From: Megalobrama amblycephala
Lineage: Eukaryota; Chordata; Actinopteri; Cypriniformes; Xenocyprididae
Assembly (NCBI RefSeq): GCF_018812025.1
Contig: NC_063066.1
Span: 4,264,382 to 4,328,381 of the forward strand
DNA: 64,000 nucleotides
Direction of reading: 5' to 3'
Shown: piece after piece, positions 40,761-52,399 of the stretch
How the letters are laid out: each line of letters begins with the position of its first letter
How positions within the stretch are numbered: the first letter of the stretch is position 1
Made by a program: the position numbers and the translations under genes
Notes under the pieces: generated by a model
Told to the model about the DNA's origin: nothing
The model's database searches: none
Seen by the model: only the letters and a program-made list of their open reading frames with translations

Positions 40761-42330
40761 GCCGACGAATTAACTGTGGCCGTGTCTCCAAAACAAGCGA
40801 GCTGCCTTCCTGGACTGCGTTTTTGGGCCGTGTGGACGCAGTCGAGGCTGTCTAGGTAGGCAGCTCTCTAGGTTTTTAGACACGGTCTACATCTATCCAC
40901 AGAGAAAAAGAAATGAAATTGAGTTATAAAGTTTATTAGGAGAGTCTGTATGTTGTTAGGGGAGATAATTGCATTGGCTTTCATGCCTTTTAAGACTCAC
41001 TTAATTTGATTCTTGCTCATGAATAAAGGCTCAGTTTAGCACTCTTTCTCTCTGTAAGTAAGTAAATCTAGTCTATTCAGTGTTTAATGCTGCGGACATC
41101 ATAAGAGTCTTTAGTAGAAGAGTTCTGCTTTAGACCTCAGTAGTTTAAATAAGTGTTTTTGAGGCTTCAATAAGAAAGAATTATACTTAAGTAAACCTGT
41201 GTATGTTTGTTTTTATCTGTAAAATCAAATTAGCTTTCATCAGAGATTGTTGCCGATGATTATAGTGTTTCTGTAATCATATATATATATACACACTGTA
41301 AAAAAATACACCATATCTACTCAATAAAAATGAGGCAACAGATTACAAGCAATATTATTAATTAAATTTCACAAGGTTTGGTATTGAGTAAATATTAATT
41401 AAATGAGACCCTTAATAGTTATCCATTTAATATTAGTAGATTTGAATAGAAAACAGTACAGAATTAATTAGAACCTAAACAAAAATATTGAGTTGAATTG
41501 AAAAAGATAAACTCCATAATGTGTAAATAGTACTAATAAAAATTAATTTAATTCTACATTCTACTCAAATAAGAATTTTATTAACAATTCACTTTTGTGC
41601 TTTACACAGCAAAAACTGCAGAGTTAAATTAACTCTCCTGGGAGTACATGTAAGACCATACTCAAGAGTGTTAAAGTATTAAAATACAAGTGTTACATGA
41701 ACACTGAATCGACATCAATAATCAGCCTGTGAATCTCAACGACGGTGACAAGCAACATATTCTGATCAACAGATCAACCCTGAACATTAGAAAACAAGCT
41801 ACTAAAAAGTCGCATAAACAGAACAAAATAAAATATGAGAATAAAGGAAATTACTAGGACAATTCAGCTCATAATTTATTCATGCAGCAATGCATGAAGG
41901 GAGCCATGGATGAATTTTGATTGGTGGCACACAGAATGCATGCGTTCTTCTTACTAGCCCAGTGATAACAAAATAAGTTTTCTTACCTAAAGTCAACCAG
42001 TTAAATTTTGCAAGATGAGCAATATAGAAGAAAACGAACATTCACTGTCTGTAGCCTAATGTTACTCTCTTCAAATGTCTTGTAGGCCTGCTGCATAAAA
42101 AAGGCGCACTTTGACAGGAAGTGCTTTTCAACTAAAAATTGCCTGATTACATTAATTTGAATTCACTCAATATTCTCTCCATTTGGGATTAGGTAAATAT
42201 AATGCTTATGTTTTATTTAACTACAATGGGTAGATTTTATTCCAACCATTTTTATGAACCATTGAATACATTTTAACCAAAAACATTAATTCAAATCTAC
42301 AAGACCACAGAATCATTTCAGTTTTTGTGT

Positions 42331-43812
42331 TACCCAGATCCTGGGTCAGACGTAACAACCCAGTGTTTGGGTGGTTTTTGCATTACCTAGATCCTGGGTC
42401 AGACGTACCGTAACAACCCAGTGTTTGGGTAGTTTTTGTGTTATCTATATCCTGGGTCAGGCGTAACAACCCAGTGTTTGGGTAGTTTTTGTGTTACCCA
42501 GATCCTGGGTCAGACGTAACAACCCAGTGTTTGGGTGGTTTTTGTGTTACCCAGATCCTGGGTCAGACGTAACAACCCAGTGTTTGGGTGGTTTTTGTGT
42601 TACCCAGATCCTGGGTCAGACGTAACAACCCAGTGTTTGGGTGGTTTTCGTGTTACCCAGATCCTGGGTCAGACGTAACAACCCAGTGTTTGGGTGGTTT
42701 TTGTGTTACCCAGATCCTGGGTCAGACGTAACAACCCAGTGTTTGGGTGGTTTTCGTGTTACCCAGATCCTGGGTCAGACGTAACAACCCAGTGTTTGGG
42801 TGGTTTTTGTGTTACCCAGATCCTGGGTCAGACGTACTGTAACAACCCAGTGTTTGGGTGGTTTTTGCGTTACCCAGATCCTGGGTCAGACGTAACAACC
42901 CAGTGTTTGGGTGGTTTTTGCATTACCCAGATCCTGGGTCAGACGTACCGTAACAACCCAGTGTTTGGGTAGTTTTTGTGTTACCCAGATCCTGGGTCAG
43001 ACGTAACAACCCAGTGTTTGGGTGGTTTTTGTGTTACCCAGATCCTGGGTCAGACGTAACAACCCAGTGTTTGGGTGGTTTTTGTGTTACCCAGATCCTG
43101 GGTCAGACGTAACAACCCAGTGTTTGGGTGGTTTTCGTGTTACCCAGATCCTGGGTCAGACGTAACAACCCAGTGTTTGGGTGGTTTTCGTGTTACCCAG
43201 ATCCTGGGTCAGACGTAACAACCCAGTGTTTGGGTGGTTTTTGTGTTACCCAGATCCTGGGTCAGACATACTGTAACAACCCAGTGTTTGGGTGGTTTTT
43301 GCGTTACCCAGATCCTGGGTCAGACGTACTGTAACAACCCAGTGTTTGGGTGGTTTTTGCGTTACCCAGATCCTGGGTCAGATGTACCGTAACAACCCAG
43401 TGTTTGGGTGGTTTTTGTGTTACCCAGATCCTGGGTCAGACGTACTGTAACAACCCAGTGTTTGGGTGGTTTTTGCGTTACCCAGATCCTGGGTCAGACG
43501 TACTGTAACAACCCAGTGTTTGGGTGGTTTTTGCGTTACCCAGATCCTGGGTCAGACGTACTGTAACAACCCAGTGTTTGGGTGGTTTTTGCGTTACCCA
43601 GATCCTGGGTCAGATGTACCGTAACAACCCAGTGTTTGAGTGTTTTTTGTGTTACCCAGATCCTGGGTCAGACGTAACAACCCAGTGTTTGGGTAGTTTT
43701 TGTGTTACCCAGATCCTGGGTCAGACGTAACAAACCAGTGTTTGGGTAGTTTTTGTGTTACCCAGATCCTGGGTCAGACGTAACAACCCAGTGTTTGGGT
43801 GGTTTTTGAGTC
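42331..43812. repeat. 27-copy minisatellite, 53/58-bp unit
   Basis: I counted 27 head-to-tail copies, about 17 of 53 bp and 10 of 58 bp. The longer form has five extra bases (ctgta or ccgta) after gacgta. The unit includes cagatcctgggtcagacgta and acccagtgtttgggtgg. Neither length is divisible by three, so the open frames crossing it (VTQILGQTYRNNPVFGWF-like) are not genes. Outer copies are more diverged than inner ones. The sequence resembles the taacccagtgt ends of the MITEs at 44,280 and 45,432. Confidence 0.97.
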
Positions 43813-44199
43813 ACCTAAAAGTGTTGCGTTGGTCTTTTCACGTGATGGAAAAGCCTTATGCCTTGTATTAAATTTTAAGATTTTATAAAAAAGATACAGA
43901 ATATAAATACTTAGGATGTTAAAATATGTTACGGTGAAAACAGGACAACAGAGACTGGTCGATTACACTTGAATTACTTCCAAATGTTTAAGTTTTACTT
44001 CTAATATTTGTTAAACAAGCTTAAATGTAGGCAATATATATTAAAAACTATATAAAATATGCTATACTATAAGATATGATCAAAAATAAAGGAAACCAGT
44101 GGTTGTGTGGAGTATTTAAAAAAAGTTTAGAGGATTTAAGTTAATCTGTAAACACTAAATCATGTATGAAGTAAAAGAAAAAATAAGTTAGTATTACAG

Positions 44200-44312
44200 T
44201 AATGCTGGGTTAAAAAATCTAATTTACTGGGTAAAATTAACCCAACATGTGTTCTGTCTTATATTAACCCAGCCCTTGGGTTGTTTTTAACCCAGTGTTT
44301 TTTTTAGAGTGA
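44200..44312. mobile_element. end of an element with aacccagtgtttttt..agagtg terminus
   Basis: taacccagcccttgggttgt and the end ttttttttagagtg match the ends at 45,695, 58,735 and 60,690. Its partner end may be cactgtaaaaaa at about 41,294, which would put the minisatellite inside one element; this is not certain. Confidence 0.45.
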
Positions 44313-44829
44313 TAACTAGGGTTTGTGTAAAATCTCCTACAATTTCATAATGGTGACAATTGCTTGGGGCTGATGTTGTCCACCCTTATGTCATCACTGG
44401 CATTTAAAGTGAATTACAATAAAAGAAACAAAACAACGGTTGCTATGGCATCTATTTATTCATGTTGAAGGTTTTATTTATTTAACACATGATCATGAAT
44501 TCATGAAGATTTCAAGTCCCATATTGACAAAACATGTAGGACTTCTGAAAGGTTTAAAAGACAGTCAGCAAACATTTTTTTTGAAGATGCAAATTTTTAT
44601 TTGCACATTGCACCATACAGAGACATGCAAAGGGAGTTTCTATGTATGTCAGACAGGTTCGTTCAATAAGCAATGCTGCCATCGCTGTTTTTATTAGCTA
44701 TAGTTGCTAAACTATGCTGTTTACTTCCATTAATACTTTATAATAAATTATTTTACTTTAAAATTTGTATGTCACAGAGTAAAACTATCTATTGTTGTCA
44801 GCACTGGCACTATACAGTGTTTGGCTCTG

Positions 44830-45080
44830 TAAATGATACCCCTGAGAAGACTGTTTCTGGTTTCCTCCTCATGCATGGATGATTGGAGGGTAAAAAGCAA
44901 ACCATCTGAATACCTGTCTGCAGACAAGAGCCTCATCCCAGCTGTCATCAGCCATGCCTCAGTCCATTTCATGTCTGTCTGTGCTCGATCCAAAGGTCCT
45001 GGAGAACTGAAAAGCATGAAAATCATGTGAAGCCGCCCTTCATTCTGTCTGACTGGATGTAATAGAGACTTAATGGTAAC
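44830..45080. other. non-repetitive block, possible conserved non-coding DNA
   Basis: About 250 bp of balanced composition with no repeat match inside the window and no convincing coding frame. It contains an E-box-like cagctg near 44,940. Only a weak candidate for regulatory DNA. Confidence 0.2.
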
Positions 45081-45426
45081 AGACAATATCGATGCCCCTC
45101 TTTAACCCAAATCAACTAAAATTTTAAAGTGCATTTATGTTGTCAGTCATACCAAAAACAGGCAGCTATATCTATTTTTTATTGTTAATGTCATAATACT
45201 GAGATTTACCACTCTTGGATAAAAGGAGCAAGCATTGCAAAAGCAATATGGGATATTTTTAATCATGTTATTGCAAAGAAAGCAATACAAAAATTGGCTT
45301 GTGCTAACAAATGATGCTGGATCTCTTTGTAGAACTTTTCTATAATGACTTATAACCATCTGGCATCAAGGTTTGGCAACCACAAAGTGTCCACAAATTG
45401 TCACAATACTTCTGTTTTGAACAACT

Positions 45427-45935
45427 CAAAAAAAATGTTGGGTTAAAAACAACCCAAGTTGGGTTGAAAATGGATAAACCCAGCGGTTGGGTTAAATGTT
45501 TGCCCAACCTGCTGGGCAGTTTAATTTAACCCAACTATTGTTTAATAATTACTGTATGGCTTAAAATAAAACCCAAAATAGAATGGAAATTAAAAAACAG
45601 ACACATTACTAGAGAAAAAATAATAATCAGTAGTAGTCAGTAGTAATTTTTAAACAATAGTTGGGTTGTTTTTAACCCAGTATTTTTTAGAGTGTAATAA
45701 GCAATTTAAATGTTAATTGTTTAATTATTACTCATTAAACATATTAATAAATGTTAATTTCCAACATACTTTGGGTTCATTTTAAGCAAGTAATACAGTA
45801 AACAATAGTTTAGTTTGAGACTATCCAGCAGGTTGGGCATACATTTAACCCAACTGCTGGGTTAAAACAACACAATCGATGGGTTTGTTAATTTTCAATC
45901 CAACTTGGGTTGTTTTTAACAGCATTTTTTAGAGC
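45427..45935. mobile_element. tandem copies of a gggttaaaaacaaccca MITE
   Basis: aatgttgggttaaaaacaac at the left is inverted at ttgggttgtttttaacccag (45,662) with the end tattttttagagtgta. A second partial copy follows to 45,935. Internal blocks alternate aacccagc and gctgggtt. Confidence 0.75.
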
Positions 45936-46149
45936 GTATATATTCAATTTTTTCAAATCTTTCTAAAATATTTAACTTCAAATGTGTTCAAGCTGCTTGA
46001 TATTTTAGCCGTTTTAAGTGTAGCATAAGAGTCCAAATACTTTCGTAGCTGAACTTAACAGAAGCAGACTTAACCAATCACCCATCACCAATAAAACATT
46101 TTAACTGGTGAATGCCTCTATACAGTAGACTAAGCAACAAGCAGGTTAA

Positions 46150-46560
46150 CTAAATAAGGAGGCAACTTGCACAGAGAAGGGTCTGGAGTGGTAAATCAGT
46201 GGGTGATCTAAAATAAACAAACCCAGTTCTAAAGACAGCTTTAAAGAATCAAATCTGCTGCTTTTACTCGGTCCCATGCAGCAACATGCTGGCAACAATG
46301 CAAAACAATCATTGATCACCTTCCTCCAGGTCTGTGAAAGGACCCGACTGACCTTCCACAAAATGAAGCTCATTCCAGCCAAGCATATTGGAGCAATTAC
46401 TCTAGGTTTGTTTATAAGACCCTTCCAGACCAAAGGATATTTTTTGGCATGCAGTCCATCCTCCTTCTCTTTGAAAAGTGTTTGTTTGCAACAGCGATAG
46501 AGAGAGGATTCAGAAGGATCACTGAGATTTACCACAGCTGATAATCAATGGAATATTACC
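46150..46560. other. non-repetitive block, possible conserved non-coding DNA
   Basis: Balanced composition and no repeat match. A 129-codon minus frame crosses it but resembles nothing. It contains homeodomain- and forkhead-like words (aatcattgatc, aaataaaca). Confidence 0.2.
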
Positions 46561-47457
46561 TCAGTCTTTGTATAACTGATGCATAGATCAGTGGTGGATC
46601 GCGAGTCTGTTCTGAAAGGGTTGCAGACAGATTATTCTAAAAAAAAAAAATTCTAAATACAAATAATATAACTAAACATACAATACAGCTAAATAAACAG
46701 GCTTAACAACTCTTAATCGCTTCTCATATCATTCATTGGCATCAAAGGCTGCATGAGAATATCTGTCACTTTATAGTATCAATCTAAATTAGGCCGATTG
46801 GACAGGTTGCGTGATATGCCCTCATTCTCGAAAACAGTTTACAAAAGATGAAAGAATATCCACACTAAATACACTTGAAACAAGGATAGTCATTAGCTGT
46901 CGGGAACATTAAAAGAAGAGACATTTAGAAACCTATTAATACATTTTGATTTTTGTTTTAAAGTGCATTCATGTTTACGTTTTGTATGCTGATGAACATT
47001 TTTTGTACTGCGTTAGGCCACCACTTCTGAAGCAAAACAAGATTACAATTAGTTGTGTTATAACAAGATAAGGGCCTTTGATTGTATGCAATAGCGTGAC
47101 TGTATAAAAATATTTTAAAATGATTTATTTTTCCACCCACACAGGCCCATTTTACTTTATTGTTGTTCTTTCATTAACTAATGCATTCATGTCTTTGTTG
47201 CATGATGATATAGTCCGTGGGTCTGTCATGTTGAGTAATATTTTCTTTGTTGCATTATGTTACGTAGCATATTCAATGCACTGCATATCAGGACCAAATC
47301 TCTGCTGTTAAAAGGGAAGCACTGCAACATGACAAAGCGCAAATCAGCACGTCAACAAGCATCAAAGCGGCTCCTTTTTTCTTGAACAGGCATGTCTGTG
47401 CAAATTGCTGCTACAGAAGGGTGGTGTTTGTAATTGCACGTAATGATTTTAAGTCGG

Positions 47458-47899
47458 TTAGCCGATGGCCAGCGGGCTCTCGGATTCTTCACGTTCACTA
47501 GCTCCGTGAGAGAACTTGCTGGATAATTGCGGTGTAGAATTCCACTATACAGTTTTATTATTCCAAATGTCCTAGAGGAATCATAGGAATGTCTGCGTTA
47601 AATAACACGCAAAGGGAAGCCTACATATACGGCATAAGACTGAGAATACCTAAACAGGAGACACAGAAGATGCATTTGACTTGCAGTGTCACAAATAATT
47701 TGACTTCATAACAGTTTATTTTAGAGAGAACAATTTACACTTTGGTTATAGAATAATTGTCCCCACATTGACATTTAAACAGAAACATTAGTACATACCA
47801 GAATCCTTCAGAGTTGATCTGTTCAGCATCGCACAAGCCGAGATTTTGGACGCATCCAGCCAAGTTTCTGTACACCTCCATCCATCTCTGTATTTCTCG
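47458..47899 (-). CDS. possible two-exon coding fragment, unidentified
   Basis: Minus strand: 47,799-47,899 (acceptor ctgaaatccag, donor GGATTCTG|gtatgtac) reads REIQRWMEVYRNLAGCVQNL then GLCDAEQINSEGF. A second segment at 47,458-47,518 (acceptor aattatccag) continues in phase as CKFSHGASEREESESPLAIG and stop. The first half looks protein-like and its donor is strong. I recognise no family, no upstream exon is visible, and the polypyrimidine tracts are weak. It may be the end of a small unknown gene, a relic, or chance. Confidence 0.2.
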
Positions 47900-48867
47900 C
47901 TGGATTTCAGTGGGTAAATAAATGTGATGGGAACACTAATCTCTGATAATGTTACATAACACTGTCTTTGGAGCTTGCTGATCTATTCATCACATATTTG
48001 ACATCTTCCTGAGACATTATTCAAGGCACGTTTGTTGTTGTGTAATTTAAAAATGAATCTGTATGATCATCAGAGAAAGGAAAAAGCAGTGTTTGAGATC
48101 CCTTTAATATCATTTGTTACCAACCCTTTTGAAATTAACCCGTTGGCAATAACAACACACAATGCATTATAACAAGTCAGTCCAGTTCCATTAATAATGT
48201 GATATTTCTTGATGCCGCACAGTCAAATCATATTCATTTATAAGGCAATATGACGTGCTGTACAATAAATCAAACTCATACTACTACAATAAAACAAAGC
48301 GCTACATATATACTTTCAAACAATTCAACACAACAAAACAATTCACCCTGACTCAAAAGGCTATAGAGGAAGGATTTTAATTTATAATAGTACAGGAGTA
48401 TCAAATGACCAGTGGTATATCTATTGCAACAGAGAAATCATGATCACCTTTAAACTTTAATCAGGACCGAGTGGACAGAAGTAATTGCTTTGAAGATTTA
48501 TGACAGCCAGAGGTGTAATGATGGAAAAGGTTGGAAATAAAAAGTGGCACCAAACCTTTTAGAGCTTCAAAGACACAAATAAACAAATTCTATAATGAAC
48601 TTGTATTACTAAAGATAGGCAAGTTTTATGAAATTGGTGCCAAAAAAGGATCCTAAGGATCCTTTGTCTGCAGGTGAATTTGAGATGAATGGCAGATTCT
48701 CATTTACTGTAAAGCAATCATTAAATGGGCAGTTTTAATTTAGCAGAAGCCCTGGGGTAGAAAAGCTACATTGCACAACATAATTTATTAGTTATGCTTT
48801 ACAGCAAATACAATTTCTATTTTCCCCTCAGTAGAACTTTTTTTAGACAATATTTAATGTATCAATG

Positions 48868-48922
<55 letters not shown>
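48868..48922. repeat. (TA)n microsatellite abutting Tc1-like end
   Basis: About 54 bp of TA repeat directly against the left terminus of the Tc1-like element; TA is the Tc1/mariner target. Confidence 0.95.
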
Positions 48923-48924
<2 letters not shown>

Positions 48925-49743
48925 GTACTGTGCAAAAGTCTTTGGCACATCAGTATTTTCACCCCTCAAAAAAGGTTTTAAGCCAGTTATTTATATCTTT
49001 TGCTGTAGTGTGTCAATAGGAAATATCCGTTCACATTTCCAAACATTCATTTTGCCATTAATTATAATAATCCAGTGAGATTTTTGAATGCACAATAAGA
49101 CTGATAACAGCCGGTGCTCCACATGGAGATCTGATCTCACCATCATCAAATCCATCTGTGATTACATGAAGAAACAGATGAAACTGAGACAAACTAAATC
49201 CAGAAGAACTGTTGCCGTGTCTCTAAGAGATTTTAAGAAACCTGACTCCAAAGCTACCGGAAAAATGATGCCCAAGTGTACCTGAACAAGAGCTGTTTTA
49301 AATGCAAAGGGTGTTCACACAAAATATTGTTTTGATTTAGTTAATATAAGTTAATTGATAAATAAAATCTAATTATAACAGTATTTTTTAAAAACATTCT
49401 CACTTCACAGCATTTTGCAGGCAGGTTTCTTAAAATCTCTTAGAGACACGGCCACAGTTCTTCTGGATTTAGTCTGTCTCAGTTTCATCTGTTTCTTCAT
49501 GTAATCACAGACGGATTTGATGATGGTGAGATCAGATCACTGTGTGGAGCACCAGCTGTTATCAGTCTTATCGTGTATTAAAAAATCTCACTGGATTATT
49601 ACAATTAATGGCAAAATGAATGTTTGGAAATGTGAACAGATATTTCCTATTGACACACTACAGCAAAAGATATAAATAACTGGCTTAAAACCTTTTTTGA
49701 GGGGTGAAAATACTGATGTGCCAAAGACTTTTGCACAGTACTG
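48923..49743. mobile_element. inverted Tc1/mariner derivative with transposase remnants in both arms
   Basis: The ends CAGTACTGTGCAAAAGTC and GACTTTTGCACAGTACTG are inverted. The left arm reads DLTIIKSICDYMKKQMK then LRQTKS on the plus strand, matching the C-terminal DLNIIE..WDYMKR..K.RQPKS block of Tc1-family transposases. The right arm repeats this on the minus strand. The ~185-bp middle (about 49,250-49,430) looks like the transposase 3' flank. The N-terminal and most catalytic parts are absent, so it is non-autonomous. Confidence 0.85.
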
Positions 49744-49752
49744 TATATATAT

Positions 49753-50676
49753 ATTAGTCGAAAAGTTTGGAACCACTAAGATTTTTAATGTTTTTAAAAG
49801 AAGTTTCGTCTGCTCACCAAGGCTACATTTATTTAATTAAAAATACAGTAAAAAACAGTAATATTGTGAAATATTATTACAATTTAAAATAACTGTGTAC
49901 TATTTAAATATATTTGACAAAGTAATTTATTCCTGTGATCAAAGCTGAATTTTCAGCATCGTTACTCCAGTCTTCAGTGTCACATGATCCTTCAGAAATC
50001 ATTCTAATATGCTGATCTGCTGCTCAAGAAACATTTATGATTATTTTCAATGTTGAAAACAGTTGTGTACTTTTTTTTTTTCAGGATTCCTTGATGAATA
50101 GAAAGTTCAAAAGAACAGCATTTATCTGAAATACAAAGCTTCTGTAGCATTATACACTACCGTTCAAAAGTTTGGGGTCAGTAAGAATTTTTATTTTTAT
50201 TTTTTTGAAAAGAAATTAAAGAAATGAATACTTTTATTCAGCAAGGATGCATTAAATCAATCAAAAGTGGCAGTAAAGACATTTATAATGTTACAAAAGA
50301 TTAGATTTCAGATAAACTTTCTATTCATCAAATAATCCTGAAAAAAAATATTGTACACAAATATTTTGTACAATTGTACACATTAAATGTTTCTTGAGCA
50401 GCAAATCAGCATATTCGAATGATTTCTGAAGGATCATGTGACACTAAAGACTGGAGTATTGATGCTGAAAATTCAGCTTTGCATCACAGGAATAAATTAC
50501 TTTGTGAAATATATTCAAATAGAAAACAGTTATTTTAAATTGTAAAAATATTTCACAATATTACTGTTTTTTTTACTGTATTTTTAATTAAATAAATGTA
50601 GCCTTGGTGAGCAGACGAAACTTCTTTTAAAAACATTAAAAATCTTAGTGGTTCCAAACTTTTGGACTGTACTGTA
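49753..50676. mobile_element. fold-back element, ~0.92 kb
   Basis: Left agtcgaaaagtttggaacca and right tggttccaaacttttggact are inverted, and the arms stay paired through ttcctgtgatcaaagctgaa / ttcagctttgcatcacagga. The centre holds a second terminus-like motif, cactaccgttcaaaagtttg (50,157). No coding capacity. Confidence 0.85.
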
Positions 50677-50689
50677 TATATTGGTGTAA

Positions 50690-50872
50690 ATAAGTAAATA
50701 AATATTGCCCAAAATGCATTTACTAAATAACTAAATAAATTAATACATTCATACAAAAATAACAGTGCCCAGTACAGAACCCTGGGGAACACCGAAGGTG
50801 ATAGATACCATAGTAGAAGAAAAGTTGTAGAAGAGAAATGTTCCATCTTTAAGGTAGAAATTAAACAACTTT
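50690..50872 (-). mobile_element. LINE reverse-transcriptase fragment
   Basis: The minus strand encodes FGVPQGSVLG, the conserved reverse-transcriptase motif of non-LTR retrotransposons (usually GVPQGSVLGPLLF). Flanking frames are broken. A sister fragment lies at 51,655-51,830. Confidence 0.7.
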
Positions 50873-51654
50873 TGAGCAGCGCTTGCTTGAGATTACTGAA
50901 AATTAAATTGGCAGGTTTTGGACAGGACAGCTTTGACAGGCAGTCAAAAATAATTTCTTTTAAATTTTAAATTTGAATTTTTTTTTTTTTTTTTGATTAA
51001 GGAACCTCTTGAGCGCCAAAGTCCACATAGCAGGTGGATGGTGTAACTTGGAGAGAAATATGTGTTTTGTCCAAATCTCACTCAGTAGTGAAGCCAACCG
51101 CTCACACCAAGACCTTTTTGCTGTTTTTCCAAGCATGATTGCTCTGTTGGAGCCAGAGGGTTTATTTGACTGGGTGAGACTGATGTAATACACCAGCACC
51201 CTGTGATAAACTCATGTCTTTTAAGAACCTTCTGTCCAAACATCACATGCCATACTCATCAAACCTGCCAAAACAGGGAACATATTTGAAGGCTTTGGCC
51301 AGAGGCAGGAGTACCAACGCAAGGCTGGTGTTTAATCCAGATTGCATGTGTCATGAGCTTAGTATGGTTCTTGGGAAAATAAAGCCTGGCTGATTATAGA
51401 GAGTGCGGTCCAGAAAATCATCCCACTACAGTGTAAATAAACAGCAGTTAAATAACCTGATTAATCCCACAAGGCCTAGCACTCTCTCTTTCTTTCTCTC
51501 ACACACACACACACGAACGCACACATACAGAATGATCTCCTTGAACAACCTTGTGGGAGGAATGACACAATACCATTGTTTTGCATTTCTCCTTGTTGCA
51601 CCTGATAACATCGCTCAGTAAAACATTTTAGCCAATGTTTAATGTTTTAATTGT

Positions 51655-51830
51655 AACAAAGATAAATAAATATTGCCCAAAAATGCATTTACTGCCTAAA
51701 TAACTTATAAATTATATAAAAATAAAAGTGCCCAATACAGAACCCTGGGGAACACCGAAGATGACAGATACCAAAGTAAAAGAGAAGAAGAGAAAATGTT
51801 CCTTCTTTAAGGTAGAAAGTAAACACAGAC
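51655..51830 (-). mobile_element. LINE reverse-transcriptase fragment (sister copy)
   Basis: Shares cagaaccctggggaacaccg and flanking sequence with 50,690-50,872 in the same orientation, and encodes the same GVPQGSVLG motif on the minus strand. Truncated on both sides. Confidence 0.7.
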
Positions 51831-52399
51831 ACACACACAGCTCCTTATTTCCTTAAACCTCAAAAGATTGACGTAATTTTGTTATAGTTTAAGAAATTAG
51901 TATATATTTTGAAATACTGTTTAAAATTTCATATTAATGTAATGCAAAGTTTGAAACTAGTACGTTTTAGGCTTTTTTTCCCCCTTTTCTTTTACAAGCT
52001 CCCAGTTTGCATATGTGTTAGTGGCTAAATTGGTCAAATATTATCCAGATGCATAGATCATTTCTGGTATATATATATATAAGATTGACGTAATTTTGTT
52101 ATACTTTAAGAAAATGGACATTTATTTAATTGGAATATAACTGTATTCAAGTGTATATTTGAAATAAATAAAAACCTCAAAATTGATTTGTTTATGTCAG
52201 GAAAACAAGAACAAGAGCGGACATGCAGGTATATACTGAGGATGAGCTGTAACCTGTAAATAGAATATGGGTCACACTGACATTTTCTTTTAAAGCCAGT
52301 ATAAGACAACAAAAGAGTAACGTGACTAAAGTGTTAAATAGTTAAAGTGACATGTAAATGGATATCTAAAACAGCCTGATGATAGCCTATGTAAGGTAT

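Noticed and set aside
42694..43730. Repeated open frames giving VTQILGQTYRNNPVFGWF-like peptides
   Set aside because: They arise from the minisatellite; unit lengths (53 and 58) shift frame and there is no start context, splice support or family.
42331..43812. CRISPR-like regular array
   Set aside because: The whole unit is conserved with no variable spacers, and the genome is vertebrate.
46146..46535. 129-codon minus-strand frame
   Set aside because: No recognisable domain, no splice context, and length is within chance in 64 kb; kept only as a possible non-coding block.
47799..47899. RAMP-like or class B receptor-like exon
   Set aside because: The spacing of Trp and Cys residues does not match either family, so no name was assigned.
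49088..49285. 65-codon plus frame
   Set aside because: A fragment of a decayed Tc1 transposase C-terminus, described under the mobile element.
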